DNA of 64,000 nucleotides, taken from contig JALFLB010000002.1 of NCBI GenBank assembly GCA_022775045.1, positions 53,450-117,449 of the forward strand. Reading direction: 5' to 3'. The number at the start of each line of letters is the position of its first letter. Within the stretch, counting starts at the first letter, position 1. Of the stretch, positions 6,428 through 15,369 are shown one piece after another. The position numbers and the translations under genes are program-made. The notes below the pieces were generated by a model. That model had not been told where the DNA came from, made no database searches, and was given only the letters and a program-made list of their open reading frames with translations. The DNA is from Agathobacter sp. (GTDB lineage: Bacteria; Bacillota; Clostridia; Lachnospirales; Lachnospiraceae).

Positions 6428-8498
6428 CAAGCTTTCCAGCCCTCTCTTCAATCTCTCTTGCTGCCACATCCTCTGGTGCCTGCTCATATCTTGCAAACTC
6501 ATAGGAGAAGGTTCCACTACCGCTGGTCATGGAACGCAGCTGCGTATTGTATCCATACAATTCCAGATACGGAATATCTGCAGTAATCTCCTGATAACCA
6601 TTGTCAGCGTTCATATTCATCACACGACCACGACGCTTGTTCAAATCGCCCATGACATCCCCTGTATACTCATCCGGCACCACAACCTTAAGTGTTGCAA
6701 TCGGCTCCAGCAATACCGGTTTTGCCTCCATGAATCCCTTCTTGAAGGCCTGCGCAGCCGCTACCTTAAATGCCATCTCAGAGGAATCAACCGGATGATA
6801 GGAGCCATCGTAAAGAACCGCCTTCACACCAATGACCGGATAGGCAGCCAGTGGTCCTTTTTTCACTGCCTCTGCAATTCCTTTCTCCACTGCCGGGAAG
6901 AAATTCTTCGGAACCGCTCCTCCAACTACACACTGCTCAAATACATAAGCACTGTCCATATCACCGGACGGCTCAAATGTCATCTTAACATGACCATACT
7001 GTCCGTGTCCGCCAGACTGTTTTTTGTACTTATATTCCACATCAGACTTGCCCCGAATTGTCTCTCTGAACGCAACCTTCGGACGCATTAATTCAATATC
7101 TACTTTATATTTTTCCTTCAGCATACTTGCTACAATTTCAAGATGCTGATCCCCCATACCGTAAAGAAGTGTCTGACGATTCTCACTGTCATTCACATGC
7201 TTTAAAGTTAAATCCTCCATCAGAAGTTTCTGCAATGCCTGGGAAATCTTATCCTCATCCCCCTTATTCTTGGCCTTATAGCGCATGGAAACATAAGGCT
7301 TGGAAATGTTGGCACGGATATATGCCACCGGATTGTTTCTTGTGGATAAGGAATCTGTTGTAAGGGAATTGGTAAGCTTTGCAAGGGCTCCGATATCGCC
7401 GGCATGCAGCTCACTTACCTCCTCCGTCTTGTTGCCACGAATCACATAAAGCTTTCCAAGTTTTTCATCACAATCTCTATGGAAATTGTAAAGGGTATCA
7501 TCGCTCTTAAGTACTCCGGAGTTTACCTTGATCAGAGAATATTTTCCAATATAAGGATCTGCAATCGTCTTGAAAATATACGCACTCTTCGGCTTCGCAA
7601 AATCATAATCTGCCTGATAAACTTCATTTGTCTTTGTATTAATACCAGCACATTCCCTCTTATCCGGACTTGGAAAATACTTCACGATATCTGCCATCAG
7701 GGTGTACATTCCCCTGGCCATAATATTGGATCCCATCAATACAGGAACGATAGAACCATCAATGACATTCACACGGAGCGCCTGACGGATCTCATCCTCA
7801 GAAAACTCATCTCCGTTAAAATAGCGATCCATAAATTCTTCGCTAGTCTCCGCAACAGCCTCAAGAAGGGCATCCCTACAGATAGAAAGATTCTCCTTTG
7901 AGTATTCTGGCACATCAAACTTATCGACCGTACCTTTATCGTTCCAGCGCTTTGCTTTCTGCTGAACCACATTGACATAACCCACAAACTGTCCGTTCTC
8001 TCGGATTGGCAGATGAAACGGTGCGATTTTCTTTCCATACAGAACCTGTAAATCTTCTACCACCTGACGATAACTTGCATTATCGATGTCCATATCAGTC
8101 ACAAAGATCATTCGCGGCAGCTTATATTTCTCACAAATCTGCCATGCACGCTTCGTTCCTGATTCAATTCCAGCCTTACCTGAAACGACAATGATTGCAG
8201 CATCCGCAACTGACACTGCCTCCTCCGCTTCTCCGACAAAATCAAAGTATCCCGGTGTATCCAGAATATTTACCTTGACATCTCCCCACGGAACCGGAAT
8301 TACCGATGTATGAATCGAAAACTGCCGCTTCGTCTCCTCCTTGTCATAATCACTGATGGTATTGCCATCTGCTACCGTCCCCATGCGGTTAGTCATCCCT
8401 GCCAGATACGCCATCGCCTCTGCCAAAGATGTCTTACCACAGCCGCCATGTCCCAAGAGGACAACGTTACGAATCTTGTCAGTCGTGTAAACATTCAT
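6411..8498 (-). CDS. Divergent elongation factor G paralog (translational GTPase)
   Basis: 695 residues with all EF-G domains: P-loop GHGGCGKTSL, domain II, domain IV (SGGHGQYGHVKM and GDVMGDLNKRRGRVMNM) and domain V. Two GTPase motifs depart from canonical EF-G. Switch II reads DTPGYFDF, where the catalytic His of DTPGHVDF is Tyr. The guanine-specificity motif NKMD reads TDMD. These mark the FusA2-like group, whose role is unsettled, not the housekeeping factor that sits with rpsL/rpsG. The ATG at 8496-8498 has AGGAGG upstream. It is not a tetracycline-protection protein by overall pattern. Confidence 0.88.
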   Translation of the reverse strand: MNVYTTDKIRNVVLLGHGGCGKTSLAEAMAYLAGMTNRMGTVADGNTISDYDKEETKRQFSIHTSVIPVPWGDVKVNILDTPGYFDFVGEAEEAVSVADAAIIVVSGKAGIESGTKRAWQICEKYKLPRMIFVTDMDIDNASYRQVVEDLQVLYGKKIAPFHLPIRENGQFVGYVNVVQQKAKRWNDKGTVDKFDVPEYSKENLSICRDALLEAVAETSEEFMDRYFNGDEFSEDEIRQALRVNVIDGSIVPVLMGSNIMARGMYTLMADIVKYFPSPDKRECAGINTKTNEVYQADYDFAKPKSAYIFKTIADPYIGKYSLIKVNSGVLKSDDTLYNFHRDCDEKLGKLYVIRGNKTEEVSELHAGDIGALAKLTNSLTTDSLSTRNNPVAYIRANISKPYVSMRYKAKNKGDEDKISQALQKLLMEDLTLKHVNDSENRQTLLYGMGDQHLEIVASMLKEKYKVDIELMRPKVAFRETIRGKSDVEYKYKKQSGGHGQYGHVKMTFEPSGDMDSAYVFEQCVVGGAVPKNFFPAVEKGIAEAVKKGPLAAYPVIGVKAVLYDGSYHPVDSSEMAFKVAAAQAFKKGFMEAKPVLLEPIATLKVVVPDEYTGDVMGDLNKRRGRVMNMNADNGYQEITADIPYLELYGYNTQLRSMTSGSGTFSYEFARYEQAPEDVAAREIEERAGKLVDVEE

Positions 8499-8625
8499 AG
8501 TAAAAACCTCCTGCATATTTATTTTCATTGCCGGAATAGTATCATTCCGCACCCCAATCGATATGGTTATATTGTACTAATTTTCAAGAGATTTTACAAC
8601 CGCTTTATGCAATTTTTTCAATTTG

Positions 8626-10500
8626 TTATTGTTCCTTAATTTTGGCAGCAAGCTCCTCGAGGTAGGTCCAACGCTCCATTTTTTCCTCAAGCTCCGTTTC
8701 CAGCTGCAACTTCTCCTTTGTAAGCTCATTCAGCTTCACAAAATCCCGGGCACATATTGTCATCTCACCATCGATTTCCGTAATCCGCTCTTCCATTGCA
8801 GCGATATCATCCTCAATGGTCTCATATTCCTTCTGTTCTTTGTAAGTAAACCTCAGCTTTTGCTCGTGTCTCCATGTTGTACGGGAATCACTTTCCCCGG
8901 ATGGTGAATCCGTTTGAACGATCACTGGTGCCGTTTCCTTTCCCCCGCAAATTCGGCCTTCACGCTCTGCCCGAAGCCGGTAATCCGTATAACCGCCCTC
9001 ATACTGGCGCAGAAGACCGCCCTCTTCGAATGTAAAGATTCGTCGAACAACACGGTCAAGAAAATAGCGGTCATGGGAAACTGTAATTACAATGCCCTCG
9101 TAATTATCAAGATAATCCTCCAGAATTGCAAGAGTTGTTATATCAAGATCATTGGTCGGCTCATCAAGGATCAGAACATTCGGTGCCTCCATCAGCACGC
9201 GCAACAGATTCAGACGCCTCTTCTCTCCACCGGAGAGCTTTCCGATTACACCATACTGTTCTTCCGGTGGAAATAAAAATTTATCCAGCATCGCAGAAGC
9301 AGACACCAGTCCATCCCTGGTTCGAACATACTCCGCGGTATTGCGGATATAATCAATAACCCTGACATCTGGATCCATATACGCAATGCCGGCCGAGACA
9401 TCGTACTCAATCTCCTGCGTATAATAGCCAATCTTTATCGTCTGTCCAATCGTAACGGTTCCGGAATCCGGCTCTATTCTTCCATCAATGATCTTCATCA
9501 GTGTGGTCTTTCCACAACCATTTTTCCCAACAAATCCGATTCGGTCATTTTTAAGAAAAATGTAGGAGAAATCATCAATGAGTACCTTCTCTCCATAAGC
9601 TTTATGAATATGATCCAATTCTACTGTTGTACGCCCCATCCGTGAAGAAATAGAGTTCATCTCAAGCCTTCTGTCCATCTCCGGGGCTTTCTGGTCGCGC
9701 AGCTTTTCATAGCGCTCAATATGGGCTTTCTGTTTGGTGGAACGTGCCCGAGCACCGCGCTGCATCCACTCAATTTCCTTGCGCAGAATTGACTGTCTTT
9801 TCCGCTCAGATGCCAGGGCCATATCCTCCCGCTCCTGCTTGGCAGCAAGATAACCGGAATAATTGGTTTCATAACTGTAAATCTTTCCCCTGTCCACTTC
9901 CACAATACGGTTGCAGACACTGTCCAGAAAATACCGGTCGTGCGTCACCATCACCATTGCTCCACGATAGCTTTTAAGGTAATTTTCCAGCCACTCTGCC
10001 ATATCTGAATCCAGATGATTCGTTGGCTCATCCAAAACCAGTACATCGCAGGGGGTAAGTAGGACAGCCACCAGCGCAAGACGCTTTCTCTGCCCTCCTG
10101 ATAAATGCCCGGTCTCCTCAGCAAAATCGTAGATTCCAAGCTTTGTCATCATAGATTTTGCCGTGCTCTCAAGCTCCCACTTCTCATGCTCTACCCTCTG
10201 CTGCTTCTCATGGGAACTCCCCATGCTTGCATAGGAAAGCACACTCTCCAGCGTACTGGCTTTGGGGTCAAACTCCGGCATCTGTGGCAGATAATGTATA
10301 ACCAGTTGATTCGCCCGGATCACTTTACCCTCATCCGGCTCCTCCAGCCCCGCAATGATCTTAAGCAGAGTGGACTTTCCGGTACCATTAATTCCGATAA
10401 TACCGACCTTTTCTCCTTCCTGCAGATAAAACGATGTCTGCTCAAACAGTCTGCGTTGTGTATATGTTTTTGTAATATTATCAACCGTCAGTAAATTCAT
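8626..10500 (-). CDS. ABC-F family ATPase (Uup-like)
   Basis: 624 residues with two ABC domains (Walker A GINGTGKST and GKNGCGKTT; signatures LSGGQRKRLAL and LSGGEKRRLNL), an inter-domain arginine-rich linker (WMQRGARARSTKQKAHIERY) and a C-terminal coiled coil from about residue 540. There are no membrane segments. ABC-F proteins act on ribosomes; the C-terminal coiled coil fits the Uup type. GAGGAA precedes the ATG. It starts 7 bases after the GGDEF gene stop, so the two are co-transcribed. Antibiotic resistance cannot be inferred from sequence. Confidence 0.9.
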   Translation of the reverse strand: MNLLTVDNITKTYTQRRLFEQTSFYLQEGEKVGIIGINGTGKSTLLKIIAGLEEPDEGKVIRANQLVIHYLPQMPEFDPKASTLESVLSYASMGSSHEKQQRVEHEKWELESTAKSMMTKLGIYDFAEETGHLSGGQRKRLALVAVLLTPCDVLVLDEPTNHLDSDMAEWLENYLKSYRGAMVMVTHDRYFLDSVCNRIVEVDRGKIYSYETNYSGYLAAKQEREDMALASERKRQSILRKEIEWMQRGARARSTKQKAHIERYEKLRDQKAPEMDRRLEMNSISSRMGRTTVELDHIHKAYGEKVLIDDFSYIFLKNDRIGFVGKNGCGKTTLMKIIDGRIEPDSGTVTIGQTIKIGYYTQEIEYDVSAGIAYMDPDVRVIDYIRNTAEYVRTRDGLVSASAMLDKFLFPPEEQYGVIGKLSGGEKRRLNLLRVLMEAPNVLILDEPTNDLDITTLAILEDYLDNYEGIVITVSHDRYFLDRVVRRIFTFEEGGLLRQYEGGYTDYRLRAEREGRICGGKETAPVIVQTDSPSGESDSRTTWRHEQKLRFTYKEQKEYETIEDDIAAMEERITEIDGEMTICARDFVKLNELTKEKLQLETELEEKMERWTYLEELAAKIKEQ

Positions 10501-10507
10501 AGTTTCC

Positions 10508-12193
10508 TCAAATTTCTCTTGTGGATTTCATAGCCACTTTCATCTCATACATGGCAGCGTCCGCCTTACGGTAAAGATGCCTCGCATCCATATCCGGATT
10601 GTCACTGTGACGGCAAAATCCATATGCCGCACTCAGATTCAGATCAGGATTCTCCAAATTTTTCTGTTCCATCTCATGTTCCAGCTGCTGAGTTAGTTTC
10701 TCAATGCTGACCCCTGTCAGATCCGGAATAAACACAATATACTCATCGCCTCCGATACGACCGACCTCACCAAAAGATCCAAATACTTTTTTCAGGACAT
10801 CTGCCAGACTCTTGATCAACTGATCCCCCATCATATGTCCCTTGGTATCATTGGTTCGCTTCAGAAAATTCAAATCAAAAGCGAAGATTCCATAGTCACA
10901 ATCCGACTGATCTAAGCTATCCCAGATTTCTTCACAGCGTCTTCGATTAACCAGTCCTGTCATTTCATCCACATATGCCATGTGTTCCAACAGCTTTGTT
11001 CTTGCTCCCTGAAGAAAAATATGACCAATGCTCACACCGAAATCTGCCAGCTGGGAAAGAACAAAAATCAATGCACCCACACATAGGATACTCGAATACT
11101 GCACATTTTTTGATGCTATACAATATTTTACAAAGGAAAAATGAGCCATATCATATAATCCAATGATCATTAACATTGTAAAGCCAAGAATCAAGACTTT
11201 GTTGGTCAATTGCTTTTTGACCAGGTCATAAATTGTTAGCGCAACCACACCTCCAGCGATGAATAACAGGATCAGATGCTGTATCCGCAATAACGTTGGG
11301 AAATGTCTTACATTTGTAAACTGCAGTGTAAAAGCTGTCACATCAAAAACAGCTTGCACGAGTAACAGTCCAAGATATGCACCATGAACCTTTTTATTCC
11401 GTGTCACAAATGCATCTCCCCAGAAATAAAGCAAAACAAACAGAGGTGCAATATAGAGAGCCCCATATTCCAAATAGGCCTTTACACGCAGATTATAAGT
11501 AAACAGAATGATCAAATCATAATTGCAGAGTGACCAGCAGCCAATTCCCAGAGAAAAAAAGCCTACACATACAAGCTTCCAAAAGTTGTGATAAGTAATT
11601 ACAAAAACAAGACTGACCACAACGACCAAAACGCCAAACAGGATTAAAAACATATTAACGGCAAGCGGAACTCTGTTTTGAATCACAAAATCCCGCAAAA
11701 CCATGTCACTGTTGTATATTTCCGGAACCTTGAAGCTTGAAAATGCATCATTCTCCGAAATATGTAAAATGATTTCCACCTCAGCTCCGGCATAATACTG
11801 TGGAATATGTATAAAATGATACCCATATCCCAACAGCTGCCCTTTTTCCAATTGTTCTTTTCCATACCTATAATAAATCTGATTATTATACCGAATCTCT
11901 ACGTCCGACAATATGGAATAAAATTTAATGACCGGATTGTCAACATATGCCCTGGACGGAAGCGTACATTTCATCCTGATGACATCCCCTTTATTCACGG
12001 GATGAAAACGGAACTCATCCAATGCCACATTCTCATAAACCTGATCATTGATTTCAATATGCCAACCTTCATTAAGTTCCTGATAATTCTCCTTGTCACG
12101 TTTGACCTTGGACAGATCACTTAAACAGCTGAGCAGGAAAAGTACACTCACAATAATCAGAATATAAAACAATATTTTCTGTCTTTTTTTCAT
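10508..12193 (-). CDS. Membrane diguanylate cyclase, 7TM-DISM sensor with GGDEF domain
   Basis: 561 residues. A first membrane helix is followed by an extracellular region (roughly 30-180), then seven predicted membrane helices (about 185-390), the 7TMR-DISM layout, and a C-terminal GGDEF domain. Active-site parts are present: AFDLNFLKRTND and GRIGGDEY, an accepted GGDEF variant. The RxxD inhibitory site five residues upstream is absent (SFGE), so product inhibition may be weak. ATG at 12191-12193 is chosen for its GGGAGG. It probably makes cyclic-di-GMP in response to an external ligand. Confidence 0.88.
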   Translation of the reverse strand: MKKRQKILFYILIIVSVLFLLSCLSDLSKVKRDKENYQELNEGWHIEINDQVYENVALDEFRFHPVNKGDVIRMKCTLPSRAYVDNPVIKFYSILSDVEIRYNNQIYYRYGKEQLEKGQLLGYGYHFIHIPQYYAGAEVEIILHISENDAFSSFKVPEIYNSDMVLRDFVIQNRVPLAVNMFLILFGVLVVVVSLVFVITYHNFWKLVCVGFFSLGIGCWSLCNYDLIILFTYNLRVKAYLEYGALYIAPLFVLLYFWGDAFVTRNKKVHGAYLGLLLVQAVFDVTAFTLQFTNVRHFPTLLRIQHLILLFIAGGVVALTIYDLVKKQLTNKVLILGFTMLMIIGLYDMAHFSFVKYCIASKNVQYSSILCVGALIFVLSQLADFGVSIGHIFLQGARTKLLEHMAYVDEMTGLVNRRRCEEIWDSLDQSDCDYGIFAFDLNFLKRTNDTKGHMMGDQLIKSLADVLKKVFGSFGEVGRIGGDEYIVFIPDLTGVSIEKLTQQLEHEMEQKNLENPDLNLSAAYGFCRHSDNPDMDARHLYRKADAAMYEMKVAMKSTREI

Positions 12194-12293
12194 CATGCAC
12201 CTCCCATTTTTCAAACATACCTAATTATAAAATATCAAAATAATGATGTGATAGCAAGTCGTTGTAATTATTTTTTTCTGTACAACCTCTGTA

Positions 12294-12321
12294 TTGACGA
12301 AAATGCAGATTATAGTAAAAT
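12294..12321 (+). promoter_or_regulatory. Promoter of tyrA
   Basis: TTGACG (12294-12299) and TAAAAT (12316-12321) are separated by 16 bases and lie 38 bases upstream of the tyrA start. Confidence 0.6.
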
Positions 12322-12358
12322 GGAACTGTTAAGATCTTTAAAAAGAAGGGAATCCATC

Positions 12359-13456
12359 ATGACTTTTAACACCTTAGGCTTTATTGGACTTGGACTGATC
12401 GGTGGGTCCATTGCCAAAAAAATGAAGAAAAACAATCCAGATATTAAAATAATTGCAACCGCTCACCATAAAGAAACTATCGAACAGGCATACCACGAAG
12501 GACTCATTGAGAATCAGACATTGCTTCCTCTTGATGCCTTTAGGAAATGCGACTGCATTTTTTTGTGTGCACCGGTACAACGCAATATTGATTACCTAAG
12601 ACAACTTAAGAACATCATTCCCGCCAACTGCTATATTACGGATGTGGGAAGTACCAAAACTGAGATTCATGAGGAAGTAATCCGGCTTGGTCTGGAAAAA
12701 AATTTCATCGGCGGGCATCCCATGACCGGCTCGGAAAAGACAGGCATTTCAAGTGCCAGCGAATCTTTACTTGAAAACGCATATTATATCATCACACCTA
12801 CTTCGGCAACACCACAGACAGATGTGGAAGAATTCCGTGACTTTGTACTCTCTCTGGGAGCAATACCTCTGATTCTTGATTATCAGACACACGATTTTTC
12901 CACTGGGGCTATCAGTCATCTTCCTCACATGATTGCCTACTCTCTTGTCAACCTGATAGAAAAAATTGATGATAATCAAGAAACCATGAAGATAATTGCA
13001 GCGGGAGGCTTTAAGGATATTACAAGAATTGCTTCCTCCTCTCCCGTCATGTGGCAGAATATCTGTGCTTCAAACCGAGAGCCGCTTCTGAATCTGATGG
13101 ATCAATACATTGAACTTCTGCAGGAATTAAGAGGATATATTGACCGCTCGGATGAGCAGGCACTTCTCCGGTTTTTCCAGAGTGCTAAGGATTATCGAGA
13201 TTCCATGACACTAAAAAGCGTCAAGTCCCCAACTATCTGTTATGAATTTTTTGTGGATCTGGTGGACGAACCGGGCGGTATTGCCGCTGTTTCCCGAATT
13301 CTTGCTGATCATAATATCGGCATCAAGAACATTGGCATTGTCAACAACCGTGAATATGAGGAAGGTGTTCTGCATCTGGTCTTCCCCGATGAAAATTCCC
13401 TGACACAGGCTGCAGAGATTCTTGCCACCGAAAATTATACGATACATAAACGCTGA
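12359..13456 (+). CDS. tyrA: Prephenate dehydrogenase with C-terminal ACT domain
   Basis: Oxidatively decarboxylates prephenate to 4-hydroxyphenylpyruvate for tyrosine synthesis. The 365-residue protein has the NAD-binding GLGLIGGSIAKK at the N-terminus and the active-site segment GGHPMTGSEKTG. The last 70 residues form an ACT domain (LVDEPGGIAAVSRILADHNIGIKN) that probably binds tyrosine for feedback. The ATG at 12359 is preceded by GAAGGG; the upstream frame lacks family similarity. It is convergent with aroA of the same pathway across a shared hairpin. Confidence 0.93.
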   Translation: MTFNTLGFIGLGLIGGSIAKKMKKNNPDIKIIATAHHKETIEQAYHEGLIENQTLLPLDAFRKCDCIFLCAPVQRNIDYLRQLKNIIPANCYITDVGSTKTEIHEEVIRLGLEKNFIGGHPMTGSEKTGISSASESLLENAYYIITPTSATPQTDVEEFRDFVLSLGAIPLILDYQTHDFSTGAISHLPHMIAYSLVNLIEKIDDNQETMKIIAAGGFKDITRIASSSPVMWQNICASNREPLLNLMDQYIELLQELRGYIDRSDEQALLRFFQSAKDYRDSMTLKSVKSPTICYEFFVDLVDEPGGIAAVSRILADHNIGIKNIGIVNNREYEEGVLHLVFPDENSLTQAAEILATENYTIHKR

Positions 13457-13479
13457 AACATTTCCTTACATAACAACAG

Positions 13480-13548
13480 CGCCCCTGTCAGTACATCAGC
13501 CATGCAAAAATTCTCTTCTGCAAACAGGCTGATATACCAACAGGGGCG
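13480..13548. terminator. Long bidirectional hairpin between tyrA and aroA
   Basis: CGCCCCTG (13480-13487) pairs with CAGGGGCG (13541-13548), and an inner segment GTACATCAGC pairs with GCTGATATAC with one wobble. The loop is about 28 bases. T-rich sequence follows on the plus strand, so it ends tyrA and probably aroA too. Confidence 0.75.
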
Positions 13549-13554
13549 TTTATT

Positions 13555-14844
13555 CTATCTGCACACCTGAATTTCCAGTACCTCAAAATAGTTTTCAAAA
13601 GTCTTCCTACAACATCCCGGATTTTCAATCATAATCCCCGGTGTCACAAGTCCCGGAATTGCAAAAGACATGGCAACACGGTGATCCTCAAAGGTCGCAA
13701 TCGTGCACACATGGGGTTTCCCTGGCTGAATCATAATGCTGCTTTCATCCGGCTGACTGCAGGTAATTCCCATTCCTGTCAGATTCGTGACAATCGCCTT
13801 CAGACGGTCACATTCCTGATATCGGATATGCCCGATTCCTGTTATCGTTACAGGAGTATTTGCAAAGCAGGCAATAGCCGCAAGTGTCAATGCCTGATCG
13901 GAAAAGGCGGATAGATCAAAAATTCCTCCCACGAATGCATCTTCAGGCGGAATCATCCGGATTCCATCCTCCTCTTCCACACTTCTGCATCCCATCTGTT
14001 CTAACACATGCAAAAATGCAGTATCCCCCTGAAGACTGTCCCAATGCACATGTGCCACCTTCGCCGGAACCCGTAGCACCGGACACATTGCGTAAAAATA
14101 TGCTGCCGCCGATACATCCGGCTCAATCTGATACTCTCCTGCCCGATAAGCTGCATTGCCCGGAATGCAGAATGTATCTTCTTCCGGACACACAACACAG
14201 ACCCCAAACTGTTCCATCATCTTTACGGTCATGTCTACATAAGCCATCCCATGATGTCCCTGTACATGAATCACAAAATCCTTTTCAAAAAGAACTGCCG
14301 AGATCAAGAGTGCACTTAAGAACTGACTGCTCTTTTCCACATCAATTGTAACCTCATATTTCTTCACGCCGCTGCTCCCAATGATAAACGGAAAATGATA
14401 CTGCTCCTCATCATAATCAATCCGGGTCCCCAGTTCCTCCAAAGCAGAAAGCAGTTCCTCCATCGGACGTCTCTTCATCTGTTCCGAAGAAAAAATATGA
14501 TACTCTCCCTTAGACAGCCCAAGATAAGCGGTAAGAAAACGGGCTGCAGTTCCTGCGCTGCCAACGTCAATAGATGCCTGTTTCTTTGGAATTTGTCCTC
14601 CGAACCCCGTAATCCTCACAATTGAATGTGCCTCATCCACATCAACCGGAAATCCAAGGTCAATGAGAGCCTGTAGAAAATGCCTGCTGTCATCCGAAAA
14701 GAGAACTCCTTTTAACACGCTCGTCCCCTCTGCCAGCGCAGCTATGAGAAGTGCCCGGTTCGTAATACTCTTCGACCCGGGAACTTCTACCTGAATCGGA
14801 TGCCCCGCAGCCTGCTTTACCTCATATCTTTCTCCTAAATTCAT
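13555..14844 (-). CDS. aroA: 3-phosphoshikimate 1-carboxyvinyltransferase (EPSP synthase)
   Basis: Sixth step of the shikimate pathway: transfers enolpyruvyl from PEP to shikimate-3-phosphate. The 429-residue protein has the PGSKSITNRAL motif, the GSAGTAARFL loop, DRLKA and EDHRVAMSFAI. The start ATG (14842-14844) is preceded by GGAG at 6 bases; a TTG 12 bases upstream is less likely. Convergent with tyrA. Whether it belongs to the glyphosate-sensitive class I or tolerant class II cannot be settled by eye. Confidence 0.94.
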   Translation of the reverse strand: MNLGERYEVKQAAGHPIQVEVPGSKSITNRALLIAALAEGTSVLKGVLFSDDSRHFLQALIDLGFPVDVDEAHSIVRITGFGGQIPKKQASIDVGSAGTAARFLTAYLGLSKGEYHIFSSEQMKRRPMEELLSALEELGTRIDYDEEQYHFPFIIGSSGVKKYEVTIDVEKSSQFLSALLISAVLFEKDFVIHVQGHHGMAYVDMTVKMMEQFGVCVVCPEEDTFCIPGNAAYRAGEYQIEPDVSAAAYFYAMCPVLRVPAKVAHVHWDSLQGDTAFLHVLEQMGCRSVEEEDGIRMIPPEDAFVGGIFDLSAFSDQALTLAAIACFANTPVTITGIGHIRYQECDRLKAIVTNLTGMGITCSQPDESSIMIQPGKPHVCTIATFEDHRVAMSFAIPGLVTPGIMIENPGCCRKTFENYFEVLEIQVCR

Positions 14845-14881
14845 ACTCTGCTCCAATCTTTTTCACCAATTCAAAAAAAGA

Positions 14882-14899
14882 GGGGTTGCAAGCAACCCC
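14882..14899 (-). terminator. Terminator of the PilZ gene
   Basis: GGGGTTGC and GCAACCCC form an 8-bp stem with a two-base centre, followed on the minus strand by a T-rich run. Confidence 0.8.
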
Positions 14900-14906
14900 T
14901 TTTATT

Positions 14907-15248
14907 TTATAGATCATTAAAAATCTGATAGATATCAATTTTCAGTGCATCTGTATCCGTCATTCCGATAAAGATTGCCCCATAATGATATCCCTTTGCT
15001 GAATCGTCCTCACGGCGGACAATCTCAATTACAGCATCTACCACTTCTTTGGTCCAAATCTGAATCTTCGTGTCATAATAAGTACCTATCTCAAGCTGCT
15101 TCTGGCAAGTAAATCCGATTCCGCTTCTGGAAATATCCGTCACATCCACATGCACATATTTCAGTGTTGTAACGCCCTCTTCATCCAATCTCTCCAGCTG
15201 AACCTTAACATCCAGATCTAATCGTTTATGCTTTCTTTTTTCTTCCAT
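14907..15248 (-). CDS. PilZ domain protein (cyclic-di-GMP effector)
   Basis: A 113-residue single-domain protein. The cyclic-di-GMP motifs are visible: RKHKR (RxxxR) at residues 5-9 and DISRSGIGF (D/NxSxxG) near residue 48. No signal or membrane segment. ATG at 15246-15248 follows GGGAG. It stands alone between aroA and queA but shares the window with a GGDEF protein and a CheX fusion with MshEN-like repeats. Its output partner is unknown. Confidence 0.88.
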   Translation of the reverse strand: MEEKRKHKRLDLDVKVQLERLDEEGVTTLKYVHVDVTDISRSGIGFTCQKQLEIGTYYDTKIQIWTKEVVDAVIEIVRREDDSAKGYHYGAIFIGMTDTDALKIDIYQIFNDL

Positions 15249-15369
15249 GCTCTTGCTCCCTATATACATCATTTCCAAAGATAAACTAAAACATATTGTT
15301 ATTTTATTACACAATTGACCATTTGACAAGAGAATTTTTAATGCAATAAAGACTTTTACCCTCTTTGTT

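Noticed and set aside
6430..6517. Longer N-terminus for the secreted propeller protein
   Set aside because: These codons lie inside the EF-G-like gene, are highly charged and would bury the signal peptide.
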